This document shows positions 13,826 to 23,050 of a stretch of DNA of 64,000 nt, one piece after another. This DNA comes from Mactromeris polynyma. Lineage: Eukaryota > Mollusca > Bivalvia > Venerida > Mactridae. The notes under the pieces are model-generated. The model searched no databases. It was not told the DNA's origin and saw nothing but the letters and a program-made list of their open reading frames with translations. Position 1 is the stretch's first letter. Each line of letters starts with the position of its first letter. The stretch spans positions 7,833,385 to 7,897,384 of the forward strand of contig JASFXZ010000010.1 of the NCBI GenBank assembly GCA_032209605.1, written 5' to 3'. Both the position numbers and the translations under genes were made by a program.

Positions 13826-14139
13826 ATAGATAGTTCCCAGATCTACAATATTTACCTCCCTTGTTCTTAATCATCAGTCATTTGGATAGGCAACTGATAA
13901 GCATGATATATGTGATAATTGAGAAAATACCAAGAATAATTGCATGCGACAACCATTTGTTCTTCAACTTTCTGAGCCAACTGCCCACATGAGCATAATG
14001 AATAAGTTACTTTATATATCTGATTATTTTATCATCGTTTACATTAAATTCCCTGTTAACTTTAAAGAAATTTGCCTATCTACATGGTTGACTATTCAGA
14101 ACAAGGGAGGTAAATATTGTAAATGTGGGTTCTATCTAT
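13826..14139 (+). mobile_element. MITE family C, copy 1 (empty of the nested insert)
   Basis: Long inverted ends of about 75 nt: gatagttcccagatctacaa, tatttacctcccttgttctt on the left; acaagggaggtaaatattgt and gtgggttctatc on the right. The middle carries acaaccatttgttcttcaac and ctgagccaactgcccacatg, shared in inverted orientation with the copy at 34563. Confidence 0.88.
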
Positions 14140-14263
14140 TACAAAAAAATTGCATTATTTAAGAATGACAGAAAGTTTCACAACAATTATAATACAACAA
14201 TAACATTTACAAAATAAACTACATATATCAATTTTGGGCTGTTATAAAAAACCAGGTTCAGGT

Positions 14264-14859
14264 ATCTATATAGTTCCCGCGTCTACAATATTTACCTCCC
14301 TTGTTCTTAATTATCAGCCATTTTGATAGGCAAAACTGATAAGCACTTACTGGAGTAAATCTCTAATATGTGATAATTGAGAAAATACCAAGAGAATGAA
14401 TAATTTATTTTTATATATCTGATTTGATTTTATCACGTTGACATTGAGGTAGTTCGATCAGCAACTATAGTGACTATGGTTGGATGATAAAACTCAATCT
14501 AGTTCATCTATGCTCTAGTTACTCTGGTCACTCTTAGAATTTGGAGGGTTGAAAATCCTATAGAGGTGTTCCGAATATCGACTATAGTTCAACCATACTA
14601 AATCGGTGGTTGAACCATAGTTAATGTTCGGAACACCTCTATACAGTATTCAAACCTCCATGTTCGAAGAGTGACCAGAGTAACTAGACCATAGATGAAC
14701 TAGACTGAGTTGTATCATCCAACCATAGTCACAAAAGTCACTATAGTTGCTGATCGAACTACCTCATTATATTCCCTATAAACTTTAAGGAAATGCCTAT
14801 CTATATGGCTGACAATTCAGTACAAGGGAGGTAAATATTGTAAATGTGGGAACTATCGA
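14264..14859 (+). mobile_element. MITE family C, copy 2, interrupted by a nested foldback element
   Basis: Same ends as copy 1 (tctacaatatttacctccct; gtacaagggaggtaaatatt). It lost part of the internal segment and contains an insertion at 14446-14765. Confidence 0.88.
14446..14765. mobile_element. 320-bp near-perfect palindromic transposon nested in MITE C copy 2
   Basis: Starts gaggtagttcgatcagcaac and ends gttgctgatcgaactacctc. The first 30 nt of the arms are identical and imperfect complementarity extends for about 155 nt per arm. It is flanked by ATT on both sides (14443-14445, 14766-14768). MITE C copy 1 has the uninterrupted site acATTaaattccc at 14041. No coding capacity. Confidence 0.88.
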
Positions 14860-15228
14860 CTGATTGCATGTAATGTGATGCAGGCACTAGTAAACATTGT
14901 TACAATATGGCAATTTCTTTTCTAAAAAGTAAAAATTACATGCAATTCCTATATATGTTTAACATTTAATATACATTTATAAAGTACAGTCACAATGCAA
15001 ACAGAACCAGTTATGGTAAGTTAACATTTCATGTTCCTCATGAAATTTTATAAAAGAGAATACACATGTACTATCAAATAACAAAATGTCAAAACAATAG
15101 AAATTTACTTAAAGATGAGAGTATATGTTTCCTTAACATCCCTGATACATCTAAATGAACAAAATCTGTTAAATCAAATACAGCTGAGAACAGCAACAGT
15201 TCACGGATTAAACATCCCCCGTAGCTTT
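14860..15228 (-). other. 3' flank of the ASB-like gene
   Basis: AT-rich, presumably includes its 3'UTR. No clear polyadenylation hexamer could be assigned with confidence and no other gene is seen. Confidence 0.4.
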
Positions 15229-15698
15229 CTACATCATGCTCACAAAGTTTTTCAATATATCTGGCAGTGGTAACTTGGCAATCAATGTTTGTACTGACTG
15301 ATTCTTAGAACACTTTAGATTCATCATACGTTTTCTTATTGCAACTCTACTACAACATTTCAATGTCATTGGTTCCCGTATCATATGCCTAACACTATGA
15401 AGCATGGACTCATCCCAATTAAGCTTCTGAGCTACTCTGAATAATGTTATAATATAGGAACCAGGAACTTGGTACCCGGCCTCAAACAACAGTTTCACAC
15501 TATCAATATCGCCATTACTCCACAGTGAGAATAATAGAGAGTTTGAGTAATGCCCGGGGTAATACACATGTCTAGAGGTTTTGTCAAGAGCACAACCACC
15601 TTTCAGTAGCAGAGCAACGATTTCACTTTGACTACACGATACAGCGTAATCCAGTGGAGACATTAGTTCTTCATTCAATGAATCCAAATCTGCCCCAG
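15229..15698 (-). CDS. Last exon of the ASB-like gene: ankyrin repeats plus SOCS box
   Basis: The acceptor (minus-strand ttgcAG at 15699-15700) is followed by a phase-1 join giving LLIQAGADLDSLNEE. It encodes residues about 139-294: ankyrin repeat SPLDYAVSCSQSEIVALLLKGG, a further divergent repeat with DSVKLLFEAGYQVP, then the SOCS box over roughly the last 45 residues, with TAG at 15231-15229. An ATG-initiated reading of this exon alone would begin inside an ankyrin repeat, so the exon is internal to the gene, not a gene by itself. Confidence 0.85.
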
Positions 15699-18600
15699 CT
15701 GCAATATAGACACAGGTCAGTAAGAGACTACAGCATTAGATTCCAAGCATGTAGACATTTAGACTCTCATAGAGAGAGAGATCAGAATATTTCGGTGATA
15801 ACTATGATTATATTAATTGACCCCCAAATAATTGTATGTAATTCTGTTATCCCCTTGTACATATACAAGTTTATTTTTTTCCCAGTCCAACGGTCTACGA
15901 CAACAAGTGACAACACAATACATGTATAAAATCATAATGCGGATAAGATTGGTCCCAAGACATGCCATTGCAATAATGCTGGAAAACTAACAGTTCGATA
16001 AAATGATTCTAGTGAAATGAAATAGCCAAGAAAAAAATAACACCAAGAAAGATACCTTGTTTATGTTAAAACATAGTACATGTATGGTAATCTTGTTGCA
16101 AGGGGGATAAGCTTGAGATGGTGTACCATTGTTAAGGCTTAGAGCTTTCCCAAAGAAAACATCTTTTCTTGTCCAGCTGTCGTAAGACTTTTTGTGACAA
16201 AATGTAAACATTACAAGAAAATGCCTTGGTATGCAATTGAATTCTGACAGAATCACTTTGTTCTGATACAAGTTCTAGAAATCTTATCATAAACAATGAG
16301 AGAAATAACTTTTCAGTCTGAAAAAGATTTGATATCTTCCGCAAACTCTACAAAAGCCCCCGAGTACCTTGTATGAGAAGTTTAGCCACTTCTGGTTTGT
16401 GACTATATATAGAATGAAACAATGGTGTGCATTCCTCACAGTCTTTGGAATCTAACATTGCTCCAGCGCTTAGCAACTTTTTCACCAATCCTGGAAAAAA
16501 ATGTTATACTTAATAATACCAAGTAATTTGAGACTGTTTTATTGAAACATGCACATACTCAAACTACATTTTAAATACACCTAAGGCTGAGATAACACAA
16601 AGGCAGTCACTCAAAAATACGCTTTTCTTAAAATGCAGTCAATAAGCTTGATTTCTTCGCTTTATTTGATGTGTTAAGTACTTTGTGCAACAGATGTACA
16701 ACTATTAACCTATTAAGGCAATATGTTTGTACGAAACAAAAGAAGCAAGCCTCTTGGTATTTTGTACATAGTATATAATCTATGGATTCACACAGTAATA
16801 CATAACATTCTGACATATGGAGTGTCTATGATAACTACCTGTATTGCCAATAAGACAAGCTACATGAAGTGGTGTTTCACCAAACAGATTTGTACAAGCA
16901 ATATCAATGCCATGAGCTAACATCAAATCCACCAAGTCTTCTTTTTCCTGTAAGTAAAAAAACATTGAGAGAGTTACTCAGTAATTGCAAGATTAAATAA
17001 TGAACAGGAACGAATTTATGCCTCCCAATCAGTATAACTAAATCTGCAGGAATCAATATAAAAATGACCAGGGCTAATATCAAATATCTGTTTTCCATAC
17101 CGCTACCTACCCAAAAATTGCCCCTACCTAAATATTTTCACTAATATGAAAGCAACATTTCTTTTGAAAGAAGAATCAAATTGTACAAGAATTCTTTTAC
17201 TTTAAATTTGTTGGATATAGATAAATACATATTACAGAACTGAGAAATAGTGTTAATGTAACATGCAAGAGTTACAGACTGATTTTATATTGAACTTGAC
17301 ATTGTCATAATATAGTAATATATGCATGTTAATTGGAAATATATTTACGAACTGTATCAAACTTAACCAAAGATTCCCCTTACCTACCTACCTACCAGAC
17401 CTTCAATGAGGTAGGCCCAGTATATTATCATTCCAATCCATTATTCTGGCCAATCATCTTTATCGAAAAGAGAGGTTTTAAGATGAAAAGGCTACATTTT
17501 TGTTTTGTCACATTACCAAGTAGTTTTTCTGCTGTGCTGTTTATGTATAGAATATGTAGGCTGAACTATTAAGTTTAAGGGATACAATGCATTTTCTGCT
17601 TTAAAAACTTTCATTTTCATTCCTTACAAATATTAACATCTTTTTTTCATTACAAACAATGACCACATGAGAGTTCATAACTATATACATGTACTACACA
17701 ATAAAAACAAAAGTGAAATAAGTTGCAAGGGTGCTTTTCATGACAACCTATAATGATTTATTGCAGCTTCTAATTTTGAAAATCAAAGACATCCAAATTC
17801 AATAATTTCTAATTTGATCCCATCAAGTCATTCTCTGAGTTAAGAGGACAGGACATACTCACATTTACAATAGCCTGATGGAGAGGACAGGACATACTCA
17901 CATTTACAATAGCCTGATGGAGAGGACAGGACATACTCACATTTACAATAGCCTGATGGAGAGGCAGGACATACTCACATTTACAATAGCCTGATGGAGT
18001 GGACAGGACATACTCACATTTACAATAGCCTGATGGAGAGGACAGGACATACTCACATTTACAATAGCCTGATGGAGTGGACTCTCAGACAGTATCGTCT
18101 CACCAGGGGAACTTTGTGTTGGAAAATTTGTACCTTCGAGAATTGTTTTCACCGACTCATAATTCCCTGTAATGATAAATTAAATACAAATATGCAAGAA
18201 ATGAGTTGTTTTCGTTTTATAGTCATTACTAGTTCAAGTCACATGTGACTTTTTCTGAAAATGATGTCACTTATAGAAGACATTGGCAATCTTACAGTGG
18301 CTCTCCTATACTGAATGGATGAAGAAACACTGGGTCATACATTTTGCTGTAATTCTATTACCAAATGGACAGTTGCTGTAAAACGAGGTCAAACTATACC
18401 TTGTGTAGAATGCTTTACCTCCTGTTTACAGCCTTAGTGAAGTTTGACCAGTGAAGTGTAATTACCTAATTTTAGAAAAATAAAAACCATATGCACATGC
18501 ATTGAGAGGGCTTCATCCAAATTCAAATCTGGTAATAGTGTACTCTGTACTAGAATACAGCACAAAAAAATCATAAAACTTAACAAAATAATGTTTCAAC

Positions 18601-21600
18601 TGTTTATCTTATACATTGTTTTTGATATCATAGATACCAGTATTCCGACCACATCACATAACCTTCATAACAGCTGTTACTTCCATCATGCATGTGCTAT
18701 TTGGCTCCATTTAACAGTATACAAATAAAGTTGAACACTATTTTGGTACCAGTAACTGATGCTTCTAAGAAAATTCCCTCTAAAAAAATGTATACATGTA
18801 ACCAATCTAAGTGTCGAATTAACAAGAAAGCTTTTCATGATCCAGATGAAGCACACATTGTATGCTGATATTGACGTTTGTTTATAGATGATTTTGTTTA
18901 AACAGTTAATTTTTGTTAACTTATACTTAGATATGATTTTTAGTGTGTGTTTAATGTAAATAATATGTCCCTTAAGAACACATGTGGCTTAAAGTCATTA
19001 AGAAGGTCCAAAATGACAGGACAGCAGGCTACAGGAATTTTAGACAGCACACTACAAAAACTTCTGGTATGCAAATGACATTGACATGACTTAATTGATA
19101 TTTGGATTTTATAGATAATTGATTACACTGGTTACTGGTACATCATCGGGGTCACAGGGTATTATAATAAACATAAAGCATGGTAAATCAAATAGCAATA
19201 TGGCCAATCATCAGGTTTCCCCCTGTCCTTTTAAAAACTAAAGGATACATCATATTGTAAGAAAGAAAATAAAATGGCCATGTAGGACCCAAGCTAGAGA
19301 TCGAGGGATCATCAGGTTGCTCTCAGTCTCAGAGCCAGACACTCTGACTCTCAGTAATGAATACGGTAATATAACGATTCGCCACAATAACAATTCGCCA
19401 CAGTTGTATAATGATTCGCCACAGTTGTATAACGATTCGCCACAGTTGTATAACGATTCGCCACAGTTGTATACTATTCGCCACAGTTGTATAACGAATC
19501 GCCGCAGTTGTATAACGATTCGCCACGGGTGTGATAAATGAAATTTGGTGCAAATTGTATTTATAAAAGAAACTTCTAAACGACATTGTTACAGAAAATG
19601 ATGTTTCTCTACAAGAAAATCGGGACTTGGTGTGATTTTGACAATGCCTGAGTAAATAACGAATATAATGCCATTATGGTGTACATAGTATGATACAAAC
19701 ACCTGAAAACTTCTGAAAGGAGAAAGAACACGGGACCTTGGTTAAGATTGTAAGAACTGTTAGTGGTGGAGCGGGGATCGAACCTGCGACCCCTAGATTA
19801 CATGTCCAGCGCATTAGCTTATATTTAGATTTGAACGTCTGTTTATTTATATGTCATACATCGCTCATTGGTTTTGATACAGTAAAACTGTTAAAGGTAA
19901 TAACCCATGTCATTATTGTGACAAACTGCAAAATTTCCTCTCTGATAAGAGGAATTATTCGTTCATAAATAACAGGAATTTACATGGAAATACACCTGTT
20001 AACAGTTTCACACAGTACAACGTAAATATCAGAAGCGTATCGAGTGAAACAAAGAGTTACCTAACCTGAATTGCGAGTAAAGCTGATGTGCTATGCTTAA
20101 AATTGATAGACAATGGTGTTTTTTAAACTGTCCGTATAACATTGTTTCTCGTTTGATTTTCTAATACAAAAAACCATTGGAAAGTTTACAATCTAAATTT
20201 TCCGAAAATATACGATTTAATATATATTTGCACGGACCAATATATACCATGGATTCGTGACAGGTGGATATTTGTGCTAAACTTGCTTGAAATGACGGCA
20301 ACAGCGAGATTTCCCAGCCGAGATTAGGTCCGTGATATTTTATGTAACTGCAAGCACGGAATCAATTGTTAAACTTGACCACAAATCGGGAAATTTGCAT
20401 ACAAGATATAAGAAGATATAAGGAGTCAGTTATATTTACTCGCAACAAATCGATAGAAATGGGGGCAGTGTATTGCCTTTTTGAAACTGTTAATAGGTGT
20501 ATTAACTGCAATTAATATTTAATTGATCAAAGATATTTAGACAGACCGGAACAGTACGCGGACAATTTTTATCGTATTTTCTAACCTGTGTAAATTTGGC
20601 TGTGTTTCAAATCATACGGTCTTCGCAGCTTTTCAGAAAAATCCTTGCTCTAAAATTTGCGGCAAGTCTCGATTGTAAACAATGCACTGCGCATGCGCAG
20701 TTTGAGCACCACACGTGCTACAGTCGCGGCCAAAATAATTCGTGCTATTTAACCAGTACGCGGACACCAACATTTACTGAAGAAGAAAGACTCTAATGAG
20801 GAATCAGCTTCAGAGAAGTTTCTTTGATGATTTTATTTCAAGATTTTAAAACCTGAAAGAATGAAAGATTTATTAAATTTTATTTACTTGACTTTTAATA
20901 GCAACATGCAATAAACAAACTTTAACAACGTGTGTAGTGTACGTGTGAACTACGGTGAACAAAAAATGGACAATAAAACGAACTTTAAAATGGCCATATA
21001 TAATTTTTTTCATAAACTGGAACTATGCAATGAATTGCAATACATTGTAGTAAGAAAAAAACATTTGGCGCATACCTGTACACATCGCGTCACATGCATG
21101 CGCCCAAATGATTAGGATGTAGTTCAGGAATTGTAACGAAATGTACCGGTGATATATTTCAGGCTTCGTGTTGAATATTTTGGTGAGATTTTGTAAAATG
21201 GCTTTTTATTTATTAAAACCCTTGAATGTGCATTCTCTTTTATTGATTTGAATATGATTTAAACAGACATTCATTATTTATTTACCCGTTTACTGCGACA
21301 ACAATGTTCGTATACGTTTGTTGATCCGAGTTCGTCTGCTCGACAGCTAAAAACCCGGAAGCTTACACATACGCGTTCGATACCTGAATAAGAACAAGTG
21401 CCGTGCAAATAATTGTGAGTAATATCGACTTCAGGCAAGAAAGTTTAAATATTTTACGAAACGATAAATATGCAGGTGTCCGCGTACTGGTAGTGTCCGC
21501 GTACTGTTCCGGTCTGTCTAGATAATTCATGATAACATAACAGTCATTACCTTCGTTGACAGCTTTACATAATGGTGACCATATTGACTTATTATCAGAA

Positions 21601-21623
21601 GGTAGAGATGCTTCAAGTGGCAT
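15229..21623 (-). CDS. Ankyrin repeat and SOCS box (ASB-like) protein, 5 exons
   Basis: Predicted substrate adaptor of a Cullin-5/Elongin BC ubiquitin ligase. Exons read on the minus strand: 21623-21551, 18166-18057, 16947-16839, 16490-16368, 15698-15229, all with AG/GT borders and matching phases, giving 294 codons. The start is the only ATG before the first donor; the first exon joins to give an ankyrin-like AVNEGNYESVK. Ankyrin repeats follow, with canonical GETPLHVACLIGN in exon 3, ECTPLFHSIYSHKPEVAKLL in exon 4 and SPLDYAVSCSQSEIVALLL in exon 5. The C-terminus has an SOCS box: a BC-box-like LKCCSRVAIRKRM and a Cul5-box-like LPLP near the end. Oddity: the end of exon 2 and its donor are tandemly repeated six times. 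Head-to-head with an optineurin-like gene. The ASB subfamily cannot be assigned by eye, and the substrate is unknown. Confidence 0.85.
17836..18085 (-). repeat. 39-bp minisatellite of six units carrying an exon end and splice donor
   Basis: The unit core (plus strand catactcacatttacaatag) begins at 17854, 17893, 17932, 17970, 18009 and 18048; spacing is 39, 39, 38, 39, 39. On the minus strand every unit reads the end of ASB exon 2 (PLHQAIVN) followed by donor GTGAGTATG. Reading through the first donors stays open, adding 13 residues per unit. The fourth unit lacks one base and shifts the frame into a stop. Confidence 0.95.
19371..19529. repeat. 21-bp minisatellite in intron 1 of the ASB-like gene
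   Basis: About seven to eight units of cgattcgccacagttgtata+a, with one inverted-looking variant (cgaatcgccgcag). A 21-bp period keeps frames open, explaining short repetitive ORFs on both strands. Confidence 0.93.
19766..19832 (-). repeat. tRNA-like (SINE head) remnant
   Basis: The minus strand reads taagctaatgcgctggacat, a tRNA D-arm/anticodon-arm-like stretch, then gcaggttcgatccccgctcc, a near-consensus box B T-arm, and accac. The 5' acceptor half does not pair and position 33 of the anticodon loop is not T, so it is judged a pseudogene or SINE head. Confidence 0.45.
20540..21518. mobile_element. 979-bp non-autonomous DNA transposon candidate, TA target site
   Basis: Perfect 25-nt terminal inverted repeats gacagaccggaacagtacgc+ggaca, each flanked by TA (20538-20539, 21519-21520). 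The sub-terminal motif cagtacgcggaca recurs at 20754 and, inverted, at 21476. It contains the palindrome ctgcgcatgcgcag at 20687-20700, a consensus NRF1-type site. No transposase ORF. Lies in intron 1 of the ASB-like gene, about 30 bp from exon 1. Confidence 0.85.
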
Positions 21624-21848
21624 TATGTTTTAATGCAAGTACAAATATATAACAGTCTCTGCAAACATTAATGCTTTGACAACTTAGCTTTAATCAAAAT
21701 GTATAACAGACAGACGCTTGACTTGTTCGCAAAGGGCGTCCGCACAATTCAGATTTTTCTTAGTCTTCAAAAGCCTTATACATCAAAATCAATGTTTTTT
21801 CCGACGTAGATCGCCAATTTATACCTTTTGTAACTACTGGAAGATAAG
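21624..21848. promoter_or_regulatory. Bidirectional promoter region
   Basis: The minus-strand ATG of the ASB-like gene lies at 21623. On the plus strand, the strong donor AAG|GTAAGT at 21848/21849 looks like the end of a non-coding first exon of the optineurin-like gene. Both transcription starts should therefore fall within about 225 bp. I see no clear TATA box. Assignment rests on gene arrangement, not on mapped starts. Confidence 0.5.
21700..21848 (+). other. Probable 5' untranslated exon of the optineurin-like gene (left edge unknown)
   Basis: The first coding exon of the optineurin-like gene begins with acceptor tttttttcag-like sequence at 22791-22792, just two bases before the ATG, so an upstream non-coding exon must exist. 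The best donor upstream is AAG|GTAAGT at 21848/21849. The left boundary is a guess. Confidence 0.4.
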
Positions 21849-22185
21849 GTAAGTTATACTGTTCTTGAACACTAAAACGATATTGTAATAGCAAAATGAT
21901 GCAGAGCACTGTCTTGTCAAATTAAATTCCGGAAGATTGGAGGCTCTAACTGTTTTAGGCTTTTGAAAGTCTTTAAAATATATATCGGAAAATCCCAGTT
22001 TAGTTCAGACGAAGAAGGAAGTTCCGTTCTGTCTCACAGAAATTTCCACTTTCTTTTTCGAACGTGTTATAGGATTCAAATGAAAACGAAGGTAGATTTT
22101 TATTTTCTTTACATGAAATGGGTGAAGTGCTTAAAATATGACATTATAAATAATCATCAAGCTTGGCAATAGTTGAAAACAAATA

Positions 22186-22274
22186 GGCAGTAGCTAGGGG
22201 TACGGTTCCGTACCTCTAGAAACGGACATATAATTCGGTTCTAGACATACGGAGCCGTTACCCTAGCCACTGCC
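22186..22274. repeat. 89-bp imperfect palindrome in intron 1 of the optineurin-like gene
   Basis: Arms of about 38 nt: ggcagtagctaggggtacgg on the left against ccctagccactgcc on the right. They could fold into one long hairpin with several mismatches. It looks like a small foldback element. Confidence 0.7.
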
Positions 22275-22792
22275 ATACAAATATGGTAACTGATTTAGTG
22301 GCTAAATGACATGTGCGTAAAATTAATGCTTTTAAAATAAGCTAGTTAGTTTCATTTCAGTATAAATTTTTATTTTACTGCCACCATTTAAGTGTTCTGG
22401 TTTATAAATTATAGTTAATTATAAAATAGCAGGTTCTGTGCATAACTTGCTTTGACTGTCCAAAGTAAAACAGTACTCAGTAGGCATGTAGCCCCTTATT
22501 AAAGTATGGGAGTCAGAACTAACAACAGAATTTCTTAGAGTTAGACTCTGGTCTAGTCAAACAAAGTCTAAATGTTTGTCCTCTGGTATAGATACACACT
22601 ACAAATATTGACAGGTAAAAGACAAGAACAAATATCTTCATTTTTTAAGAAAATTTCACAGTACATTGTAAAATTAACCCCAAGACTGTGAATGTCCAAA
22701 ATACTTTGTAGGCAGCAACAGCTATTTGATTTATTCAGACTGCCAGTTGCTGCTGTTTGAGTATGTACCTATCTGATTTGTTTTGTTTTCAG

Positions 22793-23050
22793 TCATGGAA
22801 CACTTAAATGGTGGTCCACCTGTTCAAGCAGGTCAGGGTGTTACTGGTAACAGAAGTATGGTGGCTCCATCCAGTGGGAGTTCATTCTCAGTTCTGTCTA
22901 ACCATACAGGAAGTCAGATCAACAATGGATATATGAGTCCAATGCATCCAGTTGATTCCAATTCTCCAACAGATCACTCAACAGAAGTGTCATTGGAACA
23001 AGCAATGGAAAAAGTGCAGGAACTTGCAAGTGAAAATTCAACATTAAGAG
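22793..23050 (+). CDS. First coding exon of the optineurin/NEMO-like gene
   Basis: The exon starts after acceptor AG at 22791-22792, with ATG at 22795. A further in-frame ATG at 22783 lies inside the intron's pyrimidine tract and is rejected. It encodes a low-complexity, Ser/Gly/Asn-rich N-terminus followed by the beginning of the coiled coil (SLEQAMEKVQELASENSTL). It ends at AGAG|GTATTT, phase 1, joining to exon 3 to give LREYLKENN. Confidence 0.8.

Noticed and set aside
17943..18152. Single ORF reading through the 39-bp repeats as a protein of its own
   Set aside because: It is ASB exon 2 read into the repeated donor region; the real exon most simply ends at the first GTGAGT.
19766..19832. 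Functional tRNA-Thr gene
   Set aside because: 5' acceptor half does not pair with the 3' half and the anticodon loop lacks the invariant T at position 33.
22783..22794. Upstream in-frame ATG of the optineurin-like gene
   Set aside because: It lies within the pyrimidine tract and acceptor of the preceding intron; the ATG at 22795 is inside the exon.
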